Assembly: GCA_019114135.1 (NCBI GenBank)
Contig: DXGC01000070.1
Span: 34,607-98,606, forward strand
DNA from: Candidatus Corynebacterium avicola
GTDB taxonomy: Bacteria > Actinomycetota > Actinomycetes > Mycobacteriales > Mycobacteriaceae
Reading direction: 5' to 3'
Length of the DNA stretch: 64,000 bases
Shown here: one piece after another, positions 24,579-33,304 of the stretch
Layout: the number at the start of each line of letters is the position of its first letter
Position numbering within the stretch: position 1 is the stretch's first letter
The notes under the pieces: model-generated
The model's input: only the letters and a program-made list of their open reading frames with translations
Told to the model about the DNA's origin: nothing
The model's database searches: none
Position numbers and translations under genes: made by a program

Positions 24579-26003
24579 ATGACCACCACAAGAAACCCCA
24601 ACGCCGGTGTCCCGGCCGAGCACGGTGAGCAGAGGAGCGTCAGCGATGCCCGGATCACCTGCGGAAACCTCAGCCGGCCCCCCGAGCTCACCCGCTACGT
24701 CGACGTGACCGGGATGGTGGACAAGCAGAGCGGCATGATCGACCGGGCGGTTTTCACCGACCAGGCGCTGTACCAGCAGGAGCTGGCTCGGGTGTTCGCC
24801 ACCAGCTGGCTGTTCCTCGGTCATGTCGAGCAGGTCCGGAAGCCCGGTGACTTCTTCACCACCTACATGGGCGAGGATCCCGTGATCGTGACGATGGACA
24901 AGAAGAAGCGGATCAGGTGTTTCCTCAACTCCTGCCGCCACCGTGGGGCACGGGTTCTGCGGGCCGACTACGGCAAGACCAAGAACTTCACCTGCACCTA
25001 CCACGGCTGGGCCTACGACCTCGAGGGACGGCTGATCAACGCCCCGAATGCGGAGGCGTACCCGGACGGGGAACTGGACCCGGACCAGTGGGGTCTCGTC
25101 GAAGTCGCGCAGCTGGACACCGCCCTGGGACTGATCTTCGCGACCTGGAACCCCGAGGCACCGACGCTCGACGAGCAGCTCGGTGACATGAAGTGGTACA
25201 TGGAGGCCTTCCTCGACCGCGATTCCGAGGGCACGACCATTGTCGGAGGCATCACCAAGTGGGTGCTCAAGGGCAACTGGAAGCTCGCCGCCGAGCAGTT
25301 CGCCACCGACTGGTACCACGTCAACATGTCGCATGCGTCCGCGCTGATGGTGCTGTCCCCGACGGGCAAAGGCCCGAAGGACAGCATCGCCGCGACCCCG
25401 GGACGCCAGTACTCGGACGACATGGGCAACGGCACGGGCTTCCCGGTCCACCCCAAGAGTCGTTTCGACGCCCAGCCGGTCCACGAGTACTACGACTACG
25501 ACGCACTCAAGGAACGCCTCGGCGAAGCGCGCGTCCACGGACCGCTGACCACCGGCCACGCCACGGTGTTCCCGAACTTCTCCTACCTCCCGGTCAACGG
25601 AAGCGTCCGGGTCTGGCACCCCAAGGGTCCGGACGAGATGGAGGTCTGGTCCTGGACGGTCCTGGACAAGTCCATGCCGGAGGAGGTGCGCAATGCGCAG
25701 CGTCTCTACAACCTCCGGACCTTCGGCCCCTCAGGCATCTTCGAGCAGGACGACGGCGAGAACTGGAGCGAGGTCCAGGCGATCTCGCACGGGTGGAGGA
25801 CCAACACCGTCCCGTTGAACTACCAGATGGGACTGGGGTCGGAACGGGAGGACGGCGTCCACCGAGGTGAGACGAGCGAGCTGTACAGCGATTCCGCCGG
25901 CCGAAAGTTCTACCACCGCTGGGCGGAACTGATGAGTACCCCGGCATGGCACGAGAAGCAGGCTGCCGCCTCAGGCACCACAGGAACCACGGAAGGAAAC
26001 TGA
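24579..26003 (+). CDS. Rieske aromatic-ring dioxygenase, alpha subunit
   Basis: A 474-residue catalytic subunit of a ring-hydroxylating dioxygenase. The Rieske centre is C119-R-H121 and C139-T-Y-H142. The mononuclear iron site has D244, H247 and H252 in TDWYHVNMSH, with the third ligand expected in the conserved FEQDDGENW region. The family is closest in feel to biphenyl/toluene/phenylpropionate enzymes that make cis-dihydrodiols. The N-terminal 40 residues are longer than usual. ATG 24579 follows AGAGAGGTAGG. The next gene is a Rieske ferredoxin rather than the beta subunit, which is not the usual order. Confidence 0.93.
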   Translation: MTTTRNPNAGVPAEHGEQRSVSDARITCGNLSRPPELTRYVDVTGMVDKQSGMIDRAVFTDQALYQQELARVFATSWLFLGHVEQVRKPGDFFTTYMGEDPVIVTMDKKKRIRCFLNSCRHRGARVLRADYGKTKNFTCTYHGWAYDLEGRLINAPNAEAYPDGELDPDQWGLVEVAQLDTALGLIFATWNPEAPTLDEQLGDMKWYMEAFLDRDSEGTTIVGGITKWVLKGNWKLAAEQFATDWYHVNMSHASALMVLSPTGKGPKDSIAATPGRQYSDDMGNGTGFPVHPKSRFDAQPVHEYYDYDALKERLGEARVHGPLTTGHATVFPNFSYLPVNGSVRVWHPKGPDEMEVWSWTVLDKSMPEEVRNAQRLYNLRTFGPSGIFEQDDGENWSEVQAISHGWRTNTVPLNYQMGLGSEREDGVHRGETSELYSDSAGRKFYHRWAELMSTPAWHEKQAAASGTTGTTEGN

Positions 26004-26005
26004 TC

Positions 26006-26362
26006 ATGAGTGCCCCCATGACAGGAGAAGCCATCGTCGTCGCACAGGTCGGTGACGTCGACGAGGACGAAGGCATCGTCATCGACGCATCCGTGACCGG
26101 GACTGTCGGCGACATCGCCCTGTTCTTCGACGGCGAGGACTACTACGCACTCGACGACACCTGCACCCATGAGACCGCGTCCCTGGCGGACGGCTGGGTG
26201 GAGGACGGTTGTGTCGAATGTCCGCTGCACGCAGCGAAGTTCTGCCTCACCGACGGCACCGTGCAGTCCATGCCCGCGACAGAGGACGTCTACGCCCATG
26301 CCGTCGAGGTCGACGGTGACGACATCAAGGTCTTCCCGAACCCGGAGAGGCTGGCGAAGTGA
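26006..26362 (+). CDS. Rieske [2Fe-2S] ferredoxin
   Basis: A 118-residue electron carrier for the dioxygenase. The cluster ligands lie in CTHETA and CPLHAAKF, separated by 18 residues, and the rest matches biphenyl-type ferredoxins (GDIALFFDGEDYYALDDTCTHE, VEVDGDDIKVFPN). It starts two bases after the alpha-subunit stop, with GGAAGGAAAC upstream. It passes electrons from the neighbouring reductase to the oxygenase. Confidence 0.93.
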   Translation: MSAPMTGEAIVVAQVGDVDEDEGIVIDASVTGTVGDIALFFDGEDYYALDDTCTHETASLADGWVEDGCVECPLHAAKFCLTDGTVQSMPATEDVYAHAVEVDGDDIKVFPNPERLAK

Positions 26363-26363
26363 C

Positions 26364-27581
26364 ATGACTGTGTCTTCTGTAGTTGTCATCGGGGCAGGGA
26401 TCGCCGGCTTCAGCGCAGTGACCGAGCTCCGTCGCCTCGGGCACTCGGGTCCGGTGACCATCGTGGACAGTGAGCCGGGCAGCTACGACCGGCCCCCGCT
26501 GAGCAAGCGGCTGTTCGAGGACGATTTCACCCTGGACTCGGTCGCCTTCGCCACCGGGGAGCGGTTCGCGGAACTGGCGGTCGACACGAAATTCAACACG
26601 GCCGTGCGGTCCGTGGACCCCGCGACCCGGACCGTGGCACTGGACGACGGTTCCACCCTGGAGGCGGACGCCGTGGTCATCGCTACCGGTGGTACAGCAC
26701 GCACCTTGCCGATCCCCGGTGCCGACCTTGAGGAGGTCAGCGTCCTGCGGACCTACGAGGACGCAGAGCAGCTCCGCGGGAGAATCACCGAGGGACGACG
26801 CGTCGCCGTCGTCGGCGCTGGCCTCATCGGGGCGGAGCTCGCGTCCTCCTTCCTCGAGGTCGGGGCGGACGTCACGCTGATCGACCCGGTGGAGGTCCCC
26901 CTCGTCCCCGCCGTCGGCGAGTTGCTGGCCACCGCCGTGCACGCCATGCACGGTGGGCGCGGGATCAGGGTCGTCACCGGCCTGACCGAGAGCTTCACGG
27001 CCGTCGAGGATGGCATCCGGGTGGATGTCCGTGACCACGAACCGGTGACCGTGGACCATGTCGTCGTCGGCGTCGGCATGGTCCCCGACACGAGCCTCGC
27101 CGAGCAGGCCGGTGTCGACTGCGACGACGGAATCCTGGTGGACGACAACTTCGCCACGTCCGTCCCCGGTATCTACGCCGCCGGGGACGTCGCCCGTCAC
27201 CGTACGTCGGACGGACAGTTGGCCCGACGCGCGGAGCACTGGGAAGCGGCACAGTTCGCCGGTCAGGCGGTCGCCCACGCGATCCTGGGGCTGGAGGTTC
27301 CTGTCCAGGGGGCCGGGTGGTTCTGGTCCGACCGTCACGGTCACCACCTCGAGGCGGTGGGGCGGCTGTCCGGGGACGGCGAGGTCGTGGTCCGTGAGGG
27401 CGGGGAGTACCCGACGGTGTTCCTCGTCGACGACGGCGTCCTCGTGGGGGCCGCCGCAGTTGATGAACCGAAGACCATCCGGGCGGCCAGGGGATTGATC
27501 GACAAGGGCATCCCGGTCACAGTTGGAGAGTTGTCGGACCCGTCCGTGCAGCTCAGGAAGCTGCTCAAGGTCAAGAAGTGA
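26364..27581 (+). CDS. Ferredoxin reductase of the dioxygenase
   Basis: A 405-residue FAD/NADH reductase of the BphA4/TodA type. The FAD site is VVVIGAGIAGFSAVTELRRLG, and the NAD site is RRVAVVGAGLIGAELASSFLEVG. The second FAD motif is VPGIYAAGDVARH, and EHWEAAQFAGQAVAHAILG is typical of the group. It begins one base after the ferredoxin stop codon. With the ferredoxin it gives a complete three-component dioxygenase. Confidence 0.94.
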   Translation: MTVSSVVVIGAGIAGFSAVTELRRLGHSGPVTIVDSEPGSYDRPPLSKRLFEDDFTLDSVAFATGERFAELAVDTKFNTAVRSVDPATRTVALDDGSTLEADAVVIATGGTARTLPIPGADLEEVSVLRTYEDAEQLRGRITEGRRVAVVGAGLIGAELASSFLEVGADVTLIDPVEVPLVPAVGELLATAVHAMHGGRGIRVVTGLTESFTAVEDGIRVDVRDHEPVTVDHVVVGVGMVPDTSLAEQAGVDCDDGILVDDNFATSVPGIYAAGDVARHRTSDGQLARRAEHWEAAQFAGQAVAHAILGLEVPVQGAGWFWSDRHGHHLEAVGRLSGDGEVVVREGGEYPTVFLVDDGVLVGAAAVDEPKTIRAARGLIDKGIPVTVGELSDPSVQLRKLLKVKK

Positions 27582-27597
27582 TGAAGCGAGGAGAACC

Positions 27598-28212
27598 ATG
27601 AACGACAACACCGCCAGCGCCCCCCACCTGAACCCCAGAACCCTGAACGGTGCCACCAGCGAGAATGCGTCGATCCTCGAGGACGAGGTCGACGGCCGTC
27701 TCCTGTCGGACGCCCAGACCCACTTCGAGTTGAACCAGTTCTACTTCCTCGAGGCCGAGTTCCTCGACGACGGCCGATTCGCCGACTGGCTCGACATGCT
27801 CGGTGATGAACTCCACTACTGGGCCCCCACCCGGACGAACCGGCTCCGACGGCAACAGGCGTTGTCGGTGTCCGCGCCGGGGGAGGCCGCCTACTACGAC
27901 GAGACCAAGGAGTCCCTGGCGTGGCGTATCCGCCGGTTCGACTCCGGTATGGCCTGGGCGGAGGATCCGCCGAGCCGTACCCGGCACCTGATCTCCAACA
28001 TCACCGCCCGGGAACGGGAGGACGGCCTGCTGCAGGTCCGCAGTTCCTTCATCGTGTACCGCAACCGTCTGCAGACCGAGTACGACATCTACGCCGGCGG
28101 CCGCAACGACATCATCCGTCGCGGCGGGGAACACGGTTTCGAGGTGGTCAAACGCACCATCCTCTTCGAGCAGAACGTCCTGCTCATGAAGAACATCAGC
28201 ACCTTCTTCTGA
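27598..28212 (+). CDS. Aromatic-ring dioxygenase, beta subunit
   Basis: A 204-residue NTF2-like structural subunit. Family marks are FYFLEAEFLDDGRFADWLDML, DELHYWAPTRTNR, RHLISNITARE, the SSFIVYRNRLQTEYDIYAGGRNDIIRR stretch and the C-terminal NISTFF. ATG 27598 follows GAGGAG. It lies after the reductase, 1.6 kb from its alpha partner. Alpha and beta normally form a hexamer, so the split order is notable but should not affect assembly. Confidence 0.93.
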   Translation: MNDNTASAPHLNPRTLNGATSENASILEDEVDGRLLSDAQTHFELNQFYFLEAEFLDDGRFADWLDMLGDELHYWAPTRTNRLRRQQALSVSAPGEAAYYDETKESLAWRIRRFDSGMAWAEDPPSRTRHLISNITAREREDGLLQVRSSFIVYRNRLQTEYDIYAGGRNDIIRRGGEHGFEVVKRTILFEQNVLLMKNISTFF

Positions 28213-28242
28213 CCTGATCAACCGACGAAAGGACCACTGAAC

Positions 28243-29127
28243 ATGACTTCTGCAACCGATCCGGCAACCGCAACCCCGGAACTCACCACGACGACCGTCG
28301 AGACCACCCTGGGCCCCATCAACGTCACCGAGACCGGCTCCGGCACCCCGCTCGTCCTCATGCACGGTGGAGGCCCCGGGGTGAGTGCCCTGGCCAACTA
28401 CCTCGACAACCTGCCCGCGTTCGCGGACAACTACAGGGTCATACTCCCTGACCAGCCCGGATTCGGCGAAAGTTACCGGCCGACCGCGGCTGACCTCGAG
28501 GAGCGTTCGATCACCGACATCACGGTGGACGCCATGTTCCAGGTGCTCGAAGCCCTCGGGGTGGAGGACTACCACCTCCTCGGGAACTCCCTGGGCGGCG
28601 CCGCCGCACTGGGCATGGCCATCGCACAGCCGGACCGGGTGAAGAAGCTCGTCCTCATGGCTCCCGGTGGCGGGTGGCTGCCCACCGTGGCCCCCACCCC
28701 CACGGAGGGCCAGAAGCAGATGTTCAAGTACTACAACGGTGAAGGCCCCACGCTGGCGAAGATGAAGCAGTTCGTGCGGGTGATGGTCGCCAACGCGAAG
28801 AACTTCTCCGAGGAGGATCTGCAGAAACGCTACGAGGCCTCCCTGGACGAAAGCCACATCGAGTTCTATCACGCCTACAACGCCTCCTTCGCGAAGCGGG
28901 GCGGCATGGATCCGCTGTGGAAGGACCTGGGCCGCATCACCGCCGACACCCTCCTGCTGTGGGGACGGGACGACCGGACGATCACCCTCGACGGCGCCTC
29001 CACCATGCTCAAGCAGATCCGGAAGGTGCAGATGCACGTCTTCTCCGGGTGCGGTCACTGGGTGCAGGTCGAGCGGAAGAAACAGTTCGAGCTGCTCGTC
29101 AATGAATTCCTGGCAGGCGAGCTCTGA
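28243..29127 (+). CDS. Meta-cleavage product hydrolase (BphD/MhpC type)
   Basis: A 294-residue alpha/beta hydrolase that breaks the C-C bond of a ring-cleavage product to 2-hydroxypenta-2,4-dienoate and a carboxylic acid. The marks are LMHGGGPGVSA (oxyanion), LPDQPGFGES, LLGNSLGGAAAL (nucleophile Ser), LLLWGRDDRT (Asp) and GCGHWVQVE (His). The HGGGPG start and GNSLGG elbow are diagnostic of this subgroup. It overlaps the next gene by one base (TGATG). Together with the extradiol enzyme it shows that the ring carries a carbon side chain or is otherwise cleaved to a ketone product. Confidence 0.92.
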   Translation: MTSATDPATATPELTTTTVETTLGPINVTETGSGTPLVLMHGGGPGVSALANYLDNLPAFADNYRVILPDQPGFGESYRPTAADLEERSITDITVDAMFQVLEALGVEDYHLLGNSLGGAAALGMAIAQPDRVKKLVLMAPGGGWLPTVAPTPTEGQKQMFKYYNGEGPTLAKMKQFVRVMVANAKNFSEEDLQKRYEASLDESHIEFYHAYNASFAKRGGMDPLWKDLGRITADTLLLWGRDDRTITLDGASTMLKQIRKVQMHVFSGCGHWVQVERKKQFELLVNEFLAGEL

Positions 29128-30002
29128 TGGCTCCCACATCACCCGGCCGGCTCGACGGGGATGTTGCGTTCATCACCGGTGGAGGATCAGGCATCGGACA
29201 GGCGGTGGCCCTCCGTTTCCTCGAGGAGGGTGCCGCCGGGGTCGCCGTCTTCGCCAGGAACGCCGACAAACTCCAGGTGACGGTGGACGCCGCTGCAGAA
29301 CTCGGACCCGGGTACGCCGACCGGGTGCTCCCGGTGACGGGAGACGTCCGCAGCGTGGCCGACCTGAAGGACGCGGTGGCCGCGACCGTGGAGCGTTTCG
29401 GCAGGCTCGACACCCTGGTCCCCAACGCCGGTGTGTGGGACTTCCACAAGTCCCTCACCCGCACCTCCCCGGAGGACATCGGTGACCTCTACGACGAGCT
29501 CTTCGACATCAACGTCAAGGGATACCTCCTCACCTGCTCCGTGGCCTGGCCCGAGCTGGTGAAGACCCGCGGTTCCATCGTCATGACCCTGTCGAATGCG
29601 TCGTTCTACTCTGCCGGCGGTGGCCCGGTCTACACCGCGGCCAAGCACGCCGACCGGGGTCTCGTCACCCAGCTGGCCTATGAACTCGCCCCCAAGGTAC
29701 GGGTCAACGGCGTGGCTGTCGGTGGACTACGCACCGACCTCAGGGGTCCGGATTCGGTGGGCATGAAGGACCGGTCCATCGAGAAGGGCTTCGCGAAGAG
29801 GGAGGCCCGAGGGGACGATATCGCCGACAACCAGTGGCTTCCTCTCCATGATTCACCGGTGGACCCGGCGGGCTCGACCGGGCCTTACGTGATGTTCGCT
29901 TCCCGGCGGGACGCTTCGACGATCACCGGCGCGATCATCAACGCCGACGGTGGAGTGGGCGTCCGGGGCTTCGCCACCGCCGCTGGAGGTGATGACCTGT
30001 GA
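29127..30002 (+). CDS. cis-Dihydrodiol dehydrogenase (BphB-like SDR)
   Basis: A 291-residue short-chain dehydrogenase that oxidises an arene cis-dihydrodiol to a catechol with NAD. The cofactor loop is FITGGGSGIGQA. The active site is Ser in LSNASFYSAGGG with YTAAK, and NAGVWDFHKSL is typical of biphenyl and toluene dihydrodiol dehydrogenases. It overlaps the preceding stop by one base and the next gene by four (GTGA), so the set is translated together. Confidence 0.92.
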   Translation: MAPTSPGRLDGDVAFITGGGSGIGQAVALRFLEEGAAGVAVFARNADKLQVTVDAAAELGPGYADRVLPVTGDVRSVADLKDAVAATVERFGRLDTLVPNAGVWDFHKSLTRTSPEDIGDLYDELFDINVKGYLLTCSVAWPELVKTRGSIVMTLSNASFYSAGGGPVYTAAKHADRGLVTQLAYELAPKVRVNGVAVGGLRTDLRGPDSVGMKDRSIEKGFAKREARGDDIADNQWLPLHDSPVDPAGSTGPYVMFASRRDASTITGAIINADGGVGVRGFATAAGGDDL

Positions 30003-30436
30003 CCACGAACAAACTCGCACGATTCACCGATGAAGAGTCGTTGACGGGCAGCGACGGGAAGCCGGCCCTCCTCGGCCACCGCAAGGCCCGCGCCGGGTCA
30101 CTTCGCGATGCCTACCCGTCCGGCACCCATGACGAGGAGCTGGGCTTCGCGGGACGTCCGGACCCCACCGACGTCGCCCGGTACACCCACGACCTGCTCG
30201 AACAGAACCCGCGCTGCAGGCGCGTCGTCCTTCCTGTCCCGGAACAGGACCTGGACGCGATCGCCTGGGCCGAGGAGTCCGGGTACCGGTACGTGATCGA
30301 CGTCGAGACCATCGACGGGGACTTCTCACTACTGGTCACGGAGCCCCAGTGGGTGCTGGACCAGCCGGTCATCCTCGACGAGATCCCGCTCAAAGACACC
30401 ACGGACAGCAAGGACAGCAAGGACAGCAAGGAGTAG
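29999..30436 (+). CDS. Unknown protein inside the meta-cleavage operon
   Basis: A 145-residue protein with no family I can name. The middle, [33 protein letters not shown], has the alternating pattern of the C-terminal part of a GNAT fold, but a CoA loop is not visible. The tail is a short exact repeat, [10 protein letters not shown], coded by three copies of a nine-base unit. It starts at a GTG overlapping the dehydrogenase stop and ends two bases before the acetaldehyde dehydrogenase start, so it is a true operon member. It may be a degenerate acetyltransferase or an accessory factor. Confidence 0.7.
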   Translation: MTTNKLARFTDEESLTGSDGKPALLGHRKARAGSLRDAYPSGTHDEELGFAGRPDPTDVARYTHDLLEQNPRCRRVVLPVPEQDLDAIAWAEESGYRYVIDVETIDGDFSLLVTEPQWVLDQPVILDEIPLKDTTDSKDSKDSKE

Positions 30437-30438
30437 CC

Positions 30439-31419
30439 ATGTCCGATCCCACACAGAAGAAGACCACGGTCGCCATCATCGGTTCGGGCAACATCGGCAC
30501 CGATCTCATGCTCAAGGTCCGGGAGCTCTCCGACACCCTCGAGATGGGAGTGATGGTGGGCATCGACCCGGAGTCCGACGGGCTCGCACGGGCCCGGGAG
30601 CTGGGGTACGACACCACCTCCGACGGGGTGGAGGGACTGCTGGCCAGCCCCCGGTTCGACCAGGTCGAGATCGTCTTCGACGCGACCAGCGCCGGTGCGC
30701 ACCACCACAACGCCGAGGTACTAGCGCCCCACGGGAAACGACTCGTGGACCTCACTCCGGCGGCCATCGGCCCGTACACCGTGCCGTCCGTCAACCTCGC
30801 CGACCACCTCGACGCCCCGAACGTCAACATGGTCACCTGTGGTGGTCAGGCGACCATCCCGGTCATCGCCGCCATCAGTGCGGTCACCGGGGTCCACTAC
30901 GGGGAGATCGTCGCATCGATCTCCTCCAGGTCCGCCGGACCGGGGACCCGGGCCAACATCGACGAGTTCACCGAGACCACCTCCGCCGCCATCGAGCAGG
31001 TGGGGGGCGCCGCGCGGGGCAAGGCCATCATTGTGCTGAACCCGGCTGAACCGCCGGTGATCATGCGTGACACGGTCACCGTCCTGACCTCCAGGCTCGA
31101 CGACTCCACGCGGGACGCGGTCTGTGACGCTGTCACGGAACGGGTGGCCGCGGTCGCTGACTACGTACCGGGCTACCGCCTGAAACAGGAGGTCCAGTTC
31201 GCCGACGTCGACGACGACATGGACACGCTCGTCCCCGGGGACCGCCGCCAGCCCGACGGATACACGCAGGTCACCGTCTTCCTCGAGATCGAGGGGGCCG
31301 CGATGTACCTGCCCGCCTACGCCGGGAACCTCGACATCATGACGAGTGCCGCACTTCGAACCGCTGAACACATCGCCGCGCGGAACATCGCCGGCACCGC
31401 TGAGGAGGTCACGGCATGA
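30439..31419 (+). CDS. Acetaldehyde dehydrogenase (acylating)
   Basis: A 326-residue enzyme of the BphJ/MhpF/DmpF family that turns acetaldehyde, NAD and CoA into acetyl-CoA. The Rossmann start is [17 protein letters not shown]. The catalytic Cys is in [11 protein letters not shown], and the C-terminal part ([31 protein letters not shown]) is well conserved. In this family it forms a channelling complex with the aldolase. The aldolase gene overlaps its stop by ATGA (31416-31419), the usual pairing. Confidence 0.95.
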   Translation: MSDPTQKKTTVAIIGSGNIGTDLMLKVRELSDTLEMGVMVGIDPESDGLARARELGYDTTSDGVEGLLASPRFDQVEIVFDATSAGAHHHNAEVLAPHGKRLVDLTPAAIGPYTVPSVNLADHLDAPNVNMVTCGGQATIPVIAAISAVTGVHYGEIVASISSRSAGPGTRANIDEFTETTSAAIEQVGGAARGKAIIVLNPAEPPVIMRDTVTVLTSRLDDSTRDAVCDAVTERVAAVADYVPGYRLKQEVQFADVDDDMDTLVPGDRRQPDGYTQVTVFLEIEGAAMYLPAYAGNLDIMTSAALRTAEHIAARNIAGTAEEVTA

Positions 31420-32453
31420 GCCACTCTTTCTACCTTCAGGACGTCACGCTACGAGACGGGATGCACGCTCTCCGTCACCGGATCACCCCGGAACTCGTCG
31501 CGAAGATCGCCGCCGCCCTGGACGCCGCTGGCGTCGACGCCATCGAGGTCGCCCACGGTGACGGGCTCGCCGGGTCATCGCTGACCTACGGTCCAGGATC
31601 CAACACGACCTGGGAATGGATCGAGGCCGCTGCGGAGGTGGTGGACCGTGCGACGCTCACCACGCTGCTTCTCCCCGGCATCGGCACGATCGAGGATCTG
31701 AAACGTGCCTACGACCTGGGCGTACGGTCCGTGCGCGTCGCAACCCACTCCACCGAGGCGGATGTCTCCGCCCAGCACATCAGCGCCGCCCGTGAACTGG
31801 GCATGGACGTGTCCGGGTTCCTGATGATGTCGCACATGAACTCCCCGGAGGGGCTGGCGGAACAGGCCAGACTCATGGAGAGCTACGGCGCCCACTGTGT
31901 GTACGTCACCGACTCGGCGGGACGATTGACCATGGACGGGGTCCGCGACCGGATCCGCGCCTACCGTGACGCGCTCGACGAGAAGACCCAGATCGGAATC
32001 CACGCACACCAGAACCTGTCGCTGGCCGTGGCGAACTCGGTGGTCGCCGTTGAAGAGGGCGCCTACCGGGTGGACGCCTCCCTCGCCGGGCACGGGGCGG
32101 GGGCCGGCAATACGCCGATCGAACCCTTCGTCGCCGTCGCCCGGTTGCAGGACTGGGAGACGACGCAGGATCTCTTCGCGCTGCAGGACGCCGCCGACGA
32201 CCTCGTCCGTCCTCTCCACGACCGTCCCGTCCAGGTCGACAGGGAGACCCTGTCGGTCGGTTACGCGGGTGCGTACTCCAGCTTCCTCCGCCATGCGGAG
32301 CGCGCCGCGGAGAACTACGACCTCGACGCCCGGGGCATCCTCATCGAGGTCGGACGCCGGGGCCTCATCGGGGGCCAGGAGGACATGATCGTCGACGTCG
32401 CCCTGGACCTTGCCGGTGCGAGGGGTGCAGACCTGGCCCCGCAACGTCCCTGA
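31416..32453 (+). CDS. dmpG: 4-Hydroxy-2-oxovalerate aldolase
   Basis: A 345-residue HMGL-like aldolase (BphI/MhpE/DmpG) that splits 4-hydroxy-2-oxovalerate into pyruvate and acetaldehyde. It has the metal-site start [15 protein letters not shown], the IEVAHGDGL segment, [12 protein letters not shown] and the metal-binding [13 protein letters not shown]. It completes the lower meta pathway with the overlapping dehydrogenase. Acetaldehyde passes directly between the two in studied members. Confidence 0.95.
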   Translation: MSHSFYLQDVTLRDGMHALRHRITPELVAKIAAALDAAGVDAIEVAHGDGLAGSSLTYGPGSNTTWEWIEAAAEVVDRATLTTLLLPGIGTIEDLKRAYDLGVRSVRVATHSTEADVSAQHISAARELGMDVSGFLMMSHMNSPEGLAEQARLMESYGAHCVYVTDSAGRLTMDGVRDRIRAYRDALDEKTQIGIHAHQNLSLAVANSVVAVEEGAYRVDASLAGHGAGAGNTPIEPFVAVARLQDWETTQDLFALQDAADDLVRPLHDRPVQVDRETLSVGYAGAYSSFLRHAERAAENYDLDARGILIEVGRRGLIGGQEDMIVDVALDLAGARGADLAPQRP

Positions 32454-32472
32454 GTCTGGTGGAGGAGGAGAG

Positions 32473-33141
32473 ATGTACTACGAACCGGGCCTGACAGATC
32501 ACGGTCTGCCCCACGATCCGTTCAAGTCCTGTGTGGTCCCACGCCCGATCGGATGGATCTCGACACGCGACGCGGACGGCGTGGACAACCTGGCACCGTT
32601 CAGCCAGTTCACGAACGCCACCTTCGACCCGCCCATCGTCCTGTTCTCGGCGAACCAGTCCGCTGACGGTGACCGCAAGGACACGGTGGCCAACGTCGAA
32701 CAGACCGGCCAGTTCGTGTGGAACATGGCGACCTGGGCACAGCGGGAAGCCGTCAACGCCTCAGCGGAGGCGGTGGCGCACGATGTCGACGAGTTCGCCC
32801 GCGCCGGCCTGGAGAAGACCCAGGCGACGAAGGTGGATGTGCCCATGGTGGTCGGATCCCCGGTCAACTTCGAGTGCGAGTACATGCAGACCGTCCGACT
32901 GCCCGGCAAAGGGCGGATGGGGACCGTGGATGTCGTCTTCGGACGGGTCGTCGGCGTCCACATCGACGACAACGCGATCACCGACGGGAAGCTCGACGTC
33001 CTCAAGATCCGCCCCATCGCGCGGATGGGCTACTTCGAATACACCTCGGTCGAGTCGGCCTTCGACATGGTCATCCCCGGTGACGAACGACTTCTGGCGG
33101 GCCTCGAGGGGTCGGCCTCGAAGAACCGAAGACTGGACTGA
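32473..33141 (+). CDS. Flavin-reductase-like FMN-binding protein
   Basis: A 222-residue protein of the FMN-binding split-barrel group related to flavin reductases. Typical segments are FKSCVVPRPIGWISTRDADGVDNLAPFSQFTNATFDPPIVLFS and FVWNMATWAQREAVNASA. ATG 32473 follows GGAGGAGGAG. It ends the main operon, yet no two-component flavin monooxygenase is visible in the cluster. It could feed a monooxygenase elsewhere or carry out its own reduction. DUF-like members of this group act as oxidoreductases of unknown substrate. Confidence 0.85.
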   Translation: MYYEPGLTDHGLPHDPFKSCVVPRPIGWISTRDADGVDNLAPFSQFTNATFDPPIVLFSANQSADGDRKDTVANVEQTGQFVWNMATWAQREAVNASAEAVAHDVDEFARAGLEKTQATKVDVPMVVGSPVNFECEYMQTVRLPGKGRMGTVDVVFGRVVGVHIDDNAITDGKLDVLKIRPIARMGYFEYTSVESAFDMVIPGDERLLAGLEGSASKNRRLD

Positions 33142-33203
33142 ACAGCGCGTTTCCCGGTGTCCAGCAGAGTGTTCGGCACAGGGCCCGGCGAGACGCCGAA
33201 GAT

Positions 33204-33220
33204 GTTCCGGTCAACGGAAC
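33204..33220. promoter_or_regulatory. Pathway operator, copy 2
   Basis: GTTCCGG TCA ACGGAAC (33204-33220) matches copy 1 at 15 of 17 positions. TTGACA (33256-33261) lies 35 bases downstream as a probable -35 box for the ligase gene. It marks the start of a second transcription unit under the same control. Confidence 0.72.
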
Positions 33221-33304
33221 GGACCCCTACAGCACTGATGGACACCATCCGATACTTGACAACAGTGTTCCATTCGGAAATTTCACTAAAGGAGAGACAC
33301 AGCC

